This document shows, one piece after another, positions 26,250 to 34,378 of a stretch of 64,000 bases of DNA. The notes under the pieces are model-generated. The model was given only the letters and a program-made list of their open reading frames with translations, was not told where the DNA came from and ran no database searches. Source of the stretch: Rhizobium glycinendophyticum (GTDB lineage Bacteria; Pseudomonadota; Alphaproteobacteria; Rhizobiales; Rhizobiaceae); contig NZ_VFYP01000009.1 in NCBI RefSeq assembly GCF_006443685.1, positions 1-64,000 of the forward strand. Direction: 5' to 3'. Numbering within the stretch: position 1 is the stretch's first letter; every line of letters starts with the position of its first letter. A program made the position numbers and the translations under genes.

Positions 26250-26360
26250 GCCGCGATCCCTTCCACAGACTTGGAAGCTCCGCTTCGCGAGGTCGATCGC
26301 AAGGATATGCACCTTTGTCCTCTGCCTTTTCTGCGTGAGCGCCACCATGGCGCTGGGCAC
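26250..26360 (-). pseudogene. 5' remnant of an IS110-family transposase
   Basis: The frame reads KVHILAIDLAKRSFQVCGRD and RGGA, the first strand and Asp motif of IS110-type transposases. Similarity ends at about 35 residues and the rest of the gene is missing. It is a different lineage from the nested IS110 at 5-6 kb. Confidence 0.6.
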
Positions 26361-26401
26361 GTATTATACTCCGATGCCTGCTGGAGGGGGCATCCACCCC
26401 A

Positions 26402-26620
26402 TCAGTTCAGATCCTTGCAACCCGTCCCGATCGCATATCCCGTCGTTTTGCCTGACTTACCGCTGTAACGCGTTACGAGCTTGTCACCATCATACAAGGC
26501 ACCGCATTTGCCGAAGTACTTGATGTTAAAGTCTTCCTTTGCGAGGGCGGATGTAGATGCGAAGGCTGCGAGACCGATTGAAATCATGCCGACCGAAATA
26601 GAGACCCGGTGTGGTTTCAC
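26402..26620 (-). CDS. Small secreted protein of the 'KYFGKCG' family
   Basis: This 72-residue protein has a signal peptide (MKPHRVSISVGMISIGLAAF to STSALA, cleavage near 27). The mature chain reads DFNIKYFGKCGALYDGDKLV and then TRYSGKSGKTTGYAIGTGCK. It aligns with the lipoprotein at 14535-14903 over the core, including both cysteines, but lacks the lipobox and the 45-residue C-terminal part. It is 28 bases downstream of the Sel1-repeat gene stop on the same strand, so the two may be co-transcribed. Family and function are unknown. A periplasmic location is inferred. Confidence 0.65.
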   Translation of the reverse strand: MKPHRVSISVGMISIGLAAFASTSALAKEDFNIKYFGKCGALYDGDKLVTRYSGKSGKTTGYAIGTGCKDLN

Positions 26621-26648
26621 GGAGTATTCCTTTCCTTCAATATTAGCG

Positions 26649-28724
26649 TCAAAAGATGTTTTCGAGGCGGACAGCTACAACTCTCGCCGCTGCATTACCC
26701 AAAGGACCCGTCCTGCAACGGTCTCCAGACGGTCCTTTGTCACAGGCCTCGCTGATCGCGCGGATCGTCGAAGCGGTCAGCAGGCCATTAACAGGCCCAG
26801 CGTATTGACCGGCCTTCCTTAATCCCTGCTGCAGAACATACACATAGGCGTTTTGATTGGCAGTCCTGACTGCTTCGATGTATCCGCGTCTTTGCGTGAT
26901 AGGAAGTGCGGCGATGTGCTGGTAGAGGTTCTCAAACTGAGCGAGGCTTCTTGCAGTCAGAGCTTCCAGCAGAAAATTCTCACGCCCACGCTCATTGTCA
27001 CTGAGAAGCTTTGAGTACTTTACGAGGACCGTTTTCGCCTTAGTCGGAGACGCTGGAAACGCCTTACCTTTGCCTGATCTGTAAGCGCCAATCAAAGCTT
27101 TTGCTGCAGCAGCATTTCCCTTGTCAGCCTCTTCAGTCAAAATCCGCACCGCCTGAGCAGGATTCTTTGGCACACTCTTTCCACGGAAGTAAAGTTCCGC
27201 AAGGGTAGTTGATGCTCCTGATACCCCCTTCTGGCGTGCCTCTTGCAGCAGCTTTAAGCCCTGCCTTGCATTGGACTGCCTGCCGAACGCACGGTTGAGA
27301 TGCGCATTAGCCAAGATCACGATGCTCTCATCGTCACCTTTTTCAATCGCCTGTGTCAGGTAGTCCCGAGCCTTTATCTTGCCGTCGACGCCCATCGCGC
27401 CCTTGAGATACAGACGCGCCAACTGCTTCAACGCTTGCACTTTACCGCCATCGGCAGCCTTTTGGTAAAGTGCGACAGCTCTATTCACATCCGCATCGAC
27501 ATAGTCGCCGTTGGACAGCACATCGCCGAGATAGAGAGCCGCGTCCAGATTGCCGTTATCAGCTTCGGCCCGCAGAAGCGCGACGGCTTTTTGCGGATCT
27601 TGATCTTCGCCGAAACCCCGCAGTGAGGCATCCGCAACCCTGCGCCAAGCTTTGGAACTACCGCTTGCTTGTGCCGCGGCGAAATAAGACGCGGATTTTT
27701 TCAGGTCTGCCGGTACCAAGACCCCATCACGGTAGATCTCGCCAAGCCTTATCATGGAGTCTGCATCGCCCGCATCGGCAAGCCTGACGTTAAGCTCAAC
27801 CAGCCGCTCTCCGCTGTCTGACATCCAACCAGCATCTGAATAGTAACGAATCAATGACCTCGTCGCGTCCGCATAGCCATCCAAACTCAGACCCTCAAGG
27901 GCTGCCAAGCCGGCATCTCGCTCGTCGTCCCCAAGTTCCCCGGAGAGCTGAACATCCGCCAGGCGCCATTTGGCTCTTTTCTCCCCGCTGTCTGCGGCCT
28001 CACGCAGGAGTGCGATGCCGCGCTGCTGATCAGCTTCGACGCCTTCACCTTTCAGATACAGCTCACCCAGCTGGACCTTCGCGTAACCATATCCTTTCTC
28101 CGACGATGCCTGCAGGAGCTCGAGCGCGCGCGCGGTATCTCGCGGCATGGTCTTGCCATCAAGCAGGAGACCCCCGAGCCGTGATTGCGCAGCCGCATGG
28201 CCCTCGGCCGCTGCCTTCTCGTAGAACTCCAAGGCCGTCTCAACGTCGCGCGGCGCTCCTTCTCCCTTTCGCAACGCCTCAGCCAAGATATATTGCGCAC
28301 CGGGATCGCCAAGATCCGCGGCCTTCCGCGTGTATTCCAGAGCTTTTGCTTTGTCTTGAGGGACAACCTTACCAGACTGATACTCTGAAGACAGTTTACG
28401 CCATGCGGCGGCCGATCCAGAGGTCCCCGCCTCTTCCAATAATGCGAGCGCTCTCGGCACATCAGAGGGAACGCCGGATCCCGACAGATAAAGCTCAGCA
28501 AGGCTTCGCATCGCTTCTGCATCGCTCTTGGCCAGATCCTGCAGCTTCGCCAGTGCTTCTGACTTCTCTGCCTCCACCTTGGTCGATTTCACGATCTTCA
28601 CGAGGGCTGAATAGGTGGAAGGCATTACTCCGGACGACGCCGCCCAGGTATTTTGAAGGGTAGTACCGCTCAATAGAAGTGCCAGGAGTATGGTCGTGCC
28701 TTTGAGAAGCTTTGGCCGTTTCAT
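26649..28724 (-). CDS. Exported Sel1-repeat protein
   Basis: This 691-residue protein starts MKRPKLLKGTTILLALLLSG with a signal peptide (cleavage after the NTWAA region). The ATG at 28724 has an excellent TAGGAG site, better than the upstream ATG at 28763. Most of the chain (about 70-590) is a solenoid of some 12-14 Sel1-like repeats, for example AQYILAEALRKGEGAPRDVE and SRLGGLLLDGKTMPRDTARA. The last 60 residues (VYVLQQGLRKAGQYAGPVNG, then LLTASTIRAISEAC) resemble a peptidoglycan-binding-1 motif. Exported Sel1 proteins such as ExoR and AlgK scaffold envelope regulation or polysaccharide assembly. A comparable role here is inference from context. Confidence 0.85.
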   Translation of the reverse strand: MKRPKLLKGTTILLALLLSGTTLQNTWAASSGVMPSTYSALVKIVKSTKVEAEKSEALAKLQDLAKSDAEAMRSLAELYLSGSGVPSDVPRALALLEEAGTSGSAAAWRKLSSEYQSGKVVPQDKAKALEYTRKAADLGDPGAQYILAEALRKGEGAPRDVETALEFYEKAAAEGHAAAQSRLGGLLLDGKTMPRDTARALELLQASSEKGYGYAKVQLGELYLKGEGVEADQQRGIALLREAADSGEKRAKWRLADVQLSGELGDDERDAGLAALEGLSLDGYADATRSLIRYYSDAGWMSDSGERLVELNVRLADAGDADSMIRLGEIYRDGVLVPADLKKSASYFAAAQASGSSKAWRRVADASLRGFGEDQDPQKAVALLRAEADNGNLDAALYLGDVLSNGDYVDADVNRAVALYQKAADGGKVQALKQLARLYLKGAMGVDGKIKARDYLTQAIEKGDDESIVILANAHLNRAFGRQSNARQGLKLLQEARQKGVSGASTTLAELYFRGKSVPKNPAQAVRILTEEADKGNAAAAKALIGAYRSGKGKAFPASPTKAKTVLVKYSKLLSDNERGRENFLLEALTARSLAQFENLYQHIAALPITQRRGYIEAVRTANQNAYVYVLQQGLRKAGQYAGPVNGLLTASTIRAISEACDKGPSGDRCRTGPLGNAAARVVAVRLENIF

Positions 28725-29103
28725 GAGAAGTCTCCTATAGGGAAGGTGTCGATATCTTTTCACCCGGCATACACAAGCTGTAAACCTTAAAAGCGCGCAA
28801 AGGTCCCAGACGAGGATACCAGGAAATGAGATGCCATTGCGAATGTCTATAGGATTCAGGGCGCTGAGATTGTGACAGCTTCGGGGCGAGGCTGAGTAAC
28901 GAATGTGTTATCGCAGTGCAGCACGACGCTCATACTCGCTCAATCGCTCCTCCGGATGTTACAGGTAAAGTAGTTTGCAGCCCGCCGTCGGCACTGCCGA
29001 AAGCCGGGCTGTTCATTGTCCGTCGGGCTACACGCGAGAAGTTTAGTGGAAATTGAACCGACTAAGGATAAAACGTCGTGGTTGTTTCATCTCAGAAACG
29101 GCC
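28725..29103. other. Intergenic region without recognised gene
   Basis: About 380 bases lie upstream of the Sel1-repeat gene, which presumably draws its promoter from here. The right part runs into the relic lactonase fragment. No protein or RNA signature is seen. Confidence 0.45.
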
Positions 29104-29232
29104 GGCAAGATCCTGGTGCGGCAGGTCGTTGCCAACCTCACCATCGGCGGGCCGCGCCGCAACTGTCTGTTCACCACGGCGACGAAATCTCTCTATTCGA
29201 TCTACACCACCACGACGGGCACTCAACGCCCC
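29104..29232 (+). pseudogene. 3' remnant of an SMP-30/lactonase gene
   Basis: The frame reads GKILVRQVVANLTIGGPRRN and CLFTTATKSLYSIYTTTTGT. It matches the C-terminal 40 residues of the SMP-30 protein at 23654-24571 with about four fifths identity by eye. No upstream part of the gene is present. The divergence argues for a separate homologue that was deleted rather than a fresh duplication. Confidence 0.75.
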
Positions 29233-29266
29233 CGAAGAAAAACACTCGCACATTCGGATTGGGAGG

Positions 29267-30466
29267 TCAGCGGAGGAATATCGAGGACGGGTCGATCTCC
29301 TGCGTCGGGTCCAGATCCTGCTCCGCCTGAGGAATGGTTTGACGAGTGAACCCGCGCAGGCCAGAGACTTCCTCCGCATCGCGTTCGATCTGCACCTCGC
29401 TCATGGCATAATAGACCGCAAGCTTGGCATTGGACATCAGCGCATGAAGGTGGATGCGCTCGTAGCCATGCGAGGCATCAACGCCGAAGGTGATGAGCGC
29501 TGTGCGCACATCGTAGCCCGCCTCGACCGCAGACGCGGCATCCGAACGATAGTATCGGAACACGTCCTTCTGCACCGGCACGCCCAGATCCAGGCAGATC
29601 TGGTGTAGCTTCTTCGACAAATGGTAGTCGAAGGGACCGGTCTGGTCCGCCATGGCAAGTGTCACGCCAAATTCCTGGGACGCTTGTCCAGGCGCCGTCG
29701 TGCCGTTGTCGATGGCAAGTAGCGAGGCAATCTCCGGCACAAGCGCTGCCGAGGCCCCGACGCCGACTTCTTCGCCGATGGTGAATAGCCAATAGGTGTC
29801 GACAGGGGTCTCGACCTCCTGACGCTGCATGGCCTCAAGTGCGGCAAGCATAATGGCGACGCCGGCCTTGTCATCGAGATGCCGGGAGACGATGAAGCCG
29901 TTGTCCAGAAACTCCGGTTGGGGATCGACCGCAACGATGTCGCCGACGTCGATGCCGAGCTGCACTAGTTCATGGCGGTGGCGGGTAAGCGCATCGACCC
30001 GGAGCTCAACATGCGGCCAACCCGTCGGCTGGGTGTCGACCTCCTCGTTGAACGTATGACCAGAGGCCTTGAGCGGCAGGATCGTCCCGCGGTAGATGCC
30101 TTTCGATGAGAAGATCGATACCCGAGCGCCCTCGGCAAAGCGCGCCGACCAGTGACCGATCGATACCAGCTCCAGCCGCCCGTTTTCTTTCAGCGCTTTC
30201 ACCTGCGCCCCCAACGTGTCGAGATGGGAGACGATCCCGCGCGCCGGGCGGCGTGCAGAACCAGGCCTCAGTGCTCTGATTGCGCCCCGCCTCGTCAACA
30301 TGACGGTCAGCCCAAGTTTTTCCAGTTCTTTCGCGCAATAACGGGCAACCTCGTCTGTAAAGCCAGTGGGACTCGGGATAGAGAGCAAGGCCTTCAAGCG
30401 ACTTGTCAGATAGTCGGCATCAATGGTGATCGGTTCCTGCATGCACCCAATCTGTCGCGCATACAC
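29267..30466 (-). CDS. M42-family peptidase (osmoprotectant NAGGN-system type)
   Basis: This 399-residue metallopeptidase has the co-catalytic zinc ligands in IVSHLDTLGA (His), SRHLDDKAGVA (bridging Asp), TIGEEVGVGAS (Glu pair), AIDNGTT (Asp) and VDASHGYERIHL (late His). It resembles the M42 hydrolase found with N-acetylglutaminylglutamine amide synthesis genes, but those partners are not in this window. The start could instead be the ATG at 30442 (MQEPITIDADYL), as neither has a convincing ribosome site. Its 3' end lies close to the lactonase relic on the other strand. The substrate is unknown. Confidence 0.82.
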   Translation of the reverse strand: MYARQIGCMQEPITIDADYLTSRLKALLSIPSPTGFTDEVARYCAKELEKLGLTVMLTRRGAIRALRPGSARRPARGIVSHLDTLGAQVKALKENGRLELVSIGHWSARFAEGARVSIFSSKGIYRGTILPLKASGHTFNEEVDTQPTGWPHVELRVDALTRHRHELVQLGIDVGDIVAVDPQPEFLDNGFIVSRHLDDKAGVAIMLAALEAMQRQEVETPVDTYWLFTIGEEVGVGASAALVPEIASLLAIDNGTTAPGQASQEFGVTLAMADQTGPFDYHLSKKLHQICLDLGVPVQKDVFRYYRSDAASAVEAGYDVRTALITFGVDASHGYERIHLHALMSNAKLAVYYAMSEVQIERDAEEVSGLRGFTRQTIPQAEQDLDPTQEIDPSSIFLR

Positions 30467-30813
30467 GCAAGATCAAGCTTTTGAGGGTTCAGATTGCAAT
30501 CCCCTGAAGGCGGGCCAAGGGCGGGAAAGGCGGTATTTTCGGATGCTGACCGTCGGTCGGCTGCTCTAAGCCAAGTCGTTTGATTTCCTCTCACAGCTAT
30601 TCCTGAGGTCTAACTATGCTGCAGATGATGGTTGCAACCGCGTGTTCAACCACACTGCTCAGGCTGGTGGCATACCGATTGGCGTCAGGCTTCCGAGCAT
30701 TCTACTCGTACTAGTGTTGGTCAGAAGCCAGCGTTGGTGTAGACTCAAACAATTGATAGTCTCCATTTCCAACAGCCCTTCATAGCAGCCAGACTGCGGA
30801 TCGTTGCCCGCCC
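30467..30813. other. Intergenic region without recognised gene
   Basis: This holds 347 bases between two divergently transcribed genes (M42 peptidase and nucleotidyltransferase-HEPN). Promoters for both are expected here. No sites stand out. Confidence 0.45.
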
Positions 30814-31725
30814 ATGATGAAGTCCTCTCTCGATCACATGCCGCTCCGCAAGCAACGGGAACTCGGGCGCGTCCTGGAAATCCTGCACGAGGAATTCGAG
30901 GATGCGTTGAAAGAAGGATCGGCGGAGTTCAAGAAGCGCGGCAGGATCCTAAAGATCATCCTGTTCGGCTCCTATGCCAAAGGAGGGTGGGTGGACGAAC
31001 CGTTCACGATGAAGGGCTACCGCTCCGACTTCGACCTCCTCGTCATCGTCAACAATCGCAAGCTCTGCGAATTCGCCGACTACTGGTACAAAGCCGCAGA
31101 CCGGCTGAACCGCGACAATGCGATCGAGACGCCTGTGAGCTTCATTGTGCATTCACTGCGCGAGGTAAACACCTACCTGAAGGAAGGGCAGTACTTCTTC
31201 TCGGATATTCGCAAGGAAGGCATCGTTCTCTACGAGCTCGACGATGAGCCGCTGGCCGAACCGAAGCGACTTGATCCCGTCGCTCGGCTCCGGGTAGCAA
31301 CCGAACTTTTTGAGCAGAGGTTCACCGCAGCCACACGGTTTGAGGAAATGGCGCGCTTGGCCACAGCCCGCGCGTATTTTGAGCACTCCGCTTTCGAGCT
31401 TCATCAGTCGCTAGAGCAAGCATATTCTTGCGTACTGCTGACCCTAACCAACTACGGGCCGCCCTCCCACAATATCAAGTTTCTCCGCTCGCTGGCCGAA
31501 GGTCAGGATCGCCGGTTGGCCCAGGCATTTCCACGCGACCAGCATCGGGAACGCGCGTGGTTCAACACTTTGAACGAGGCCTATGTGAAAGCACGATATT
31601 CCAGGCATTTCGAGATTAGTGAGGAAGCGTTGGCCTGGTTGCATGAGCGGACGGCCATTTTGCTTGATCTTGTAAGGCACGTTTGTACGGAACGGCTTCA
31701 GATGTTGGCTCGCAATGCGGGATAA
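30814..31725 (+). CDS. Nucleotidyltransferase (MNT) and HEPN domain fusion protein
   Basis: This 303-residue protein joins two domains often found as separate partners in MNT/HEPN toxin-antitoxin pairs. The N-terminal nucleotidyltransferase (about 30-120) shows LFGSYAKGGW and SDFDLLVIV, the GS-x-DxD metal site. The C-terminal HEPN domain (about 160-290) has ARAYFEHSAFELHQSLEQAY, NYGPPSHNIKFLRSL and KARYSRHFEIS, an R-x3-H version of the HEPN RNase motif. In split systems the MNT adenylylates the HEPN ribonuclease to silence it. Fusion would couple the two in cis. It stands alone between IS-rich segments. A TA or defence role is inference. Confidence 0.78.
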   Translation: MMKSSLDHMPLRKQRELGRVLEILHEEFEDALKEGSAEFKKRGRILKIILFGSYAKGGWVDEPFTMKGYRSDFDLLVIVNNRKLCEFADYWYKAADRLNRDNAIETPVSFIVHSLREVNTYLKEGQYFFSDIRKEGIVLYELDDEPLAEPKRLDPVARLRVATELFEQRFTAATRFEEMARLATARAYFEHSAFELHQSLEQAYSCVLLTLTNYGPPSHNIKFLRSLAEGQDRRLAQAFPRDQHRERAWFNTLNEAYVKARYSRHFEISEEALAWLHERTAILLDLVRHVCTERLQMLARNAG

Positions 31726-32068
31726 GGGTCACGGGTTTGTTCCGGCGTTCGGCGCATGCCCATAGAGGGACCTATTGCTCTCGGAACTGCGCACTGCGCA
31801 TTGGGTGGCGCTGGCTTCTCGCTTGTACCCAGACCGAATCTGAAACGGCAGCCGAACCCAAGTCAAGATTGCGCGCTCTGGCGAAAACCAGCCATGTGCT
31901 ACTCAAAAGGCTCGAACCTGTAGCTGCTCATTCACCAAGCCCACTCGTTGCCCTTATCGCGGGCCGTTTCCACGAGGCTCTATATCTCGCGACGCCTAAC
32001 CTGCCCGAAGCAAATATAGTCAAGAACCGGACGGCATTAAGTATAAAATCACGATGCGGAAATTCTGT
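31726..32068. other. Intergenic region upstream of candidate small RNA
   Basis: About 340 bases follow the MNT-HEPN gene. Open frames here lack family signatures. I see no gene until the candidate small-RNA promoter at 32069. Confidence 0.4.
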
Positions 32069-32098
32069 CTTGCTCCACGCCTTGTTCGGACATATAGA
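32069..32098 (+). promoter_or_regulatory. Putative sigma-70 promoter of small RNA
   Basis: CTTGCT (32069-32074) and CATATA/TATAGA (32091-32098) fit the rhizobial vegetative pattern CTTGAC-N17-CTATAT with 16-18 base spacing. Transcription would start near 32105, about 40 bases before a strong terminator. Confidence 0.4.
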
Positions 32099-32104
32099 TA
32101 GTCT

Positions 32105-32173
32105 CAGCGCTCATGATCGCCAAATGATGGGCGCCCCCCACTAGACCCGCTCCTCCCTGAGGAGCGGGTTTTG
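32105..32173 (+). ncRNA. Candidate small RNA, about 70 nt
   Basis: A promoter-like element at 32069-32098 and an intrinsic terminator at 32145-32173 enclose about 70 bases with no open frame worth translating. The body contains GATGGGCGCCCCCCAC, a C-rich stretch, and the terminator loop side has CTCCTCCCT. Such C/U-rich single-stranded patches are used by rhizobial small RNAs to cover ribosome-binding sites. I do not recognise a named family. The ends are predictions. Confidence 0.4.
32145..32173 (+). terminator. Intrinsic terminator
   Basis: A 9-bp perfect stem (ACCCGCTCC and GGAGCGGGT) with a 7-base loop is followed by TTTTG. The nearest annotated gene stop on this strand is 420 bases upstream, so it more likely ends a short independent transcript. 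Confidence 0.75.
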
Positions 32174-32500
32174 TCAATTCATAGCCGCAAAGATCTTTGA
32201 ATCATCTATCTCGCCGAATAGCAGCCGAGGGCAATCTAGTCCCGATGGCTTCGGCCCGCCTGCGGTGGGGCGGGCGCGGTAGATCGAAAGAGCTGCGTGG
32301 AAGAAACGGGCGATCCGCCACGATATCCGACGTGCCGGCAGACAGACTGGATGGTCACCGATCCCCCAAGCATCCCGAGCCGAAGAAGTTTTGGTCCAAA
32401 CCCCGTGTCTGCTGATTATGTTAACCTTAGGCTTGTACGCCCGACATCTCTGCGTCACCATTACGCTTGTGTTCTGTGGGCAAGTCTTCAGGTCGATCGC

Positions 32501-33034
32501 ATGGTCATACGTCGTGAAGGAAACCTCCGAGTCGTAACGGTGAGCGGCAGAGCGCGCGGAGCGCTCCTTGTTGATGCAGCCGCAACGAGGGCAGATGCCG
32601 TCGAACTTGAGGCTGCAATGATCAGTGCTGCGCGGTCCACTGGGGCCTGGCCACTGGTCGAACCGGTGAAAGGAACGCTTGCCGACGTATTGAGAATTGC
32701 GTGGAAGAAGCGAGAAGGCTGGCACTCGATTGTCACCGGCACCCTTATGTATGCTCGGGCAAAAGGCCTCGTTGACTTCGTCGGCGCGGACCTTCCGGCA
32801 GAAGACCTTACGGAAGAGGCTCTTGCCTCCTATCTTGATCGGCAAAATGATATCACGACCTACCGGGCAGTTCTTCAACTTCTCGAGACGGCCAGCCAGA
32901 GCAAGATGGTCACATGGCGGCCTGTACGCCGTCTGGGAGCAGGAGACCTCAGTCCCATCGCCTTACGCCGGCCTCCAGCAGGCACCGCGCTCTTCAAGGA
33001 GAATTGGCATGATCAAACCGACAGTTCGCCATAG
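32501..33034 (+). CDS. Hypothetical protein, possible recombinase core-binding remnant
   Basis: The reading frame of 177 codons (open upstream to 32297) begins MVIRREGNLRVVTVSGRARG. The middle (VKGTLADVLRIAWKKREGWH, VGADLPAEDLTEEALASYLD, then TTYRAVLQLLETA) vaguely resembles the SAM-like N-terminal core-binding domain of tyrosine recombinases. No catalytic domain follows, since the frame stops after KENWHDQTDSSP. If the resemblance is right, this is the front half of a deleted integrase. It could equally be an unrelated hypothetical protein. A long frame on the opposite strand overlaps it, and I could not exclude that one as the real gene. Confidence 0.35.
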   Translation: MVIRREGNLRVVTVSGRARGALLVDAAATRADAVELEAAMISAARSTGAWPLVEPVKGTLADVLRIAWKKREGWHSIVTGTLMYARAKGLVDFVGADLPAEDLTEEALASYLDRQNDITTYRAVLQLLETASQSKMVTWRPVRRLGAGDLSPIALRRPPAGTALFKENWHDQTDSSP

Positions 33035-33310
33035 CTCTCGTTCCTCACAAGCAAGGATGAGCACGACCGCACTGCGGCCATTGATCCTTAACGAGGCTGT
33101 TTAGGTGGCATCCAGCACGCCCGACTGCACGCCAAGCAAAACCGCAAGCCTATAAGCGCAAAATCTCATAAGTGGCGTCCGCTTCCGGTATCGAGGACAG
33201 TCTTGAACACGGGGGAGCGAAATCGCGATCACGTGTAGAAGCGTCTGGCAGCGTCCTGCACCCGATGACACTCTATGTTCCTGCTTCCGCTCAAACACGA
33301 CATCATGCCG

Positions 33311-34378
33311 TCAGAGCCGCTTCTCCGTCTCCTGATCGAAGAGGTGCAGGTTTTTCGGATCGAAGGATAGCCCGATCATCTGACCATGCGTGAGGTTCTG
33401 CCTCTCCCCGACCACCACATTGATCTCGGGCGAGGTGGCAGAGGAAATATAGGTCGTCGAACCCGTGCTTTCGACCACGCCGACGGGAAGCCGCAACATT
33501 GCTTCGTGGTCAGGCACGATGCGCAGATGTTCGGGACGCAACCCGACGATCAGTTGGTCGACCTCAGGGACAGGACGGCCCAACTTGACGACCTGCGGTG
33601 ATCCGAGATCAAGCACCAGCGACTGACCGTCTACATCCGACGTTGCCGGAATGAAATTCATCGCCGGCGAGCCGATGAAACCGGCGACAAACTTGTTGGT
33701 CGGCCGATCATAGAGCTCGAGCGGCGCGCCCTGCTGTTCGATCACCCCCTGTCGCATGACAACGACATGGTCGGCCATGGTCATCGCCTCGATCTGGTCA
33801 TGGGTGACGTAGACAGACGTTGCGCCGAGCCGATCGTGCAGCGAACGGATCTCCTTGCGCATGTGGACGCGCAATGCGGCATCGAGATTGGAAAGCGGTT
33901 CGTCAAACAGGAAGGCCTTTGGGTTGCGGATGATCGCCCGGCTCATCGCAACGCGCTGGCGCTGACCACCGGAAAGCTCCCGCGGATACCGGTGAAGGAG
34001 GTTCGACAGACCCGTTGTCGCCGCGACCTCTTCAGCCGCCTTTTTCGCCTCGACTTTCTTCACCCCGCGGATGCGCAGCGAATAGGTTAGATTCTCTTCC
34101 ACCGTCATATGCGGATAGAGCGCATAGGACTGGAACACCATGGCAAGATCGCGCTTTCGCGGCGGTACATTGTTCATGCGCTCACCCCCGATCACCAGAT
34201 CACCGGCTGAGATGCTTTCAAGACCTGCCAGCGAGCGCAGAAGGGTCGATTTTCCGCAACCTGAGGGACCGACCAGTGCGACGAACGAGCCCTTCTTGAT
34301 CTTCAGGTCGATGTTGCGCAATGCGTGATAGGCACCGTAATACTTGTTGACGCCCGAAAGTTCGATCTGGTGGTTCAT
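33311..34378 (-). CDS. Carbohydrate ABC transporter ATPase (MalK/UgpC-like)
   Basis: This 355-residue ATPase energises the CUT1-type importer encoded upstream. It has Walker A (GPSGCGKST, residues 37-45), Q-loop VFQSYALYPHMTV, signature LSGGQRQRVAMSRA, Walker B AFLFDEPLSNLD and H-loop VYVTHDQIEAMTM. The C-terminal TOBE/MalK regulatory region (about 240-355) has IVGLRPEHLRIV. It is the last gene of a six-gene minus-strand operon and overlaps the second permease by 4 bases. Confidence 0.93.
   Translation of the reverse strand: MNHQIELSGVNKYYGAYHALRNIDLKIKKGSFVALVGPSGCGKSTLLRSLAGLESISAGDLVIGGERMNNVPPRKRDLAMVFQSYALYPHMTVEENLTYSLRIRGVKKVEAKKAAEEVAATTGLSNLLHRYPRELSGGQRQRVAMSRAIIRNPKAFLFDEPLSNLDAALRVHMRKEIRSLHDRLGATSVYVTHDQIEAMTMADHVVVMRQGVIEQQGAPLELYDRPTNKFVAGFIGSPAMNFIPATSDVDGQSLVLDLGSPQVVKLGRPVPEVDQLIVGLRPEHLRIVPDHEAMLRLPVGVVESTGSTTYISSATSPEINVVVGERQNLTHGQMIGLSFDPKNLHLFDQETEKRL

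Noticed and set aside
32174..32878. Minus-strand frame with CPRCGC that might be a zinc-finger transposase
   Set aside because: Only one CxxC-like cluster is seen, the rest has no transposase motif, and it overlaps another frame of equal or better quality.
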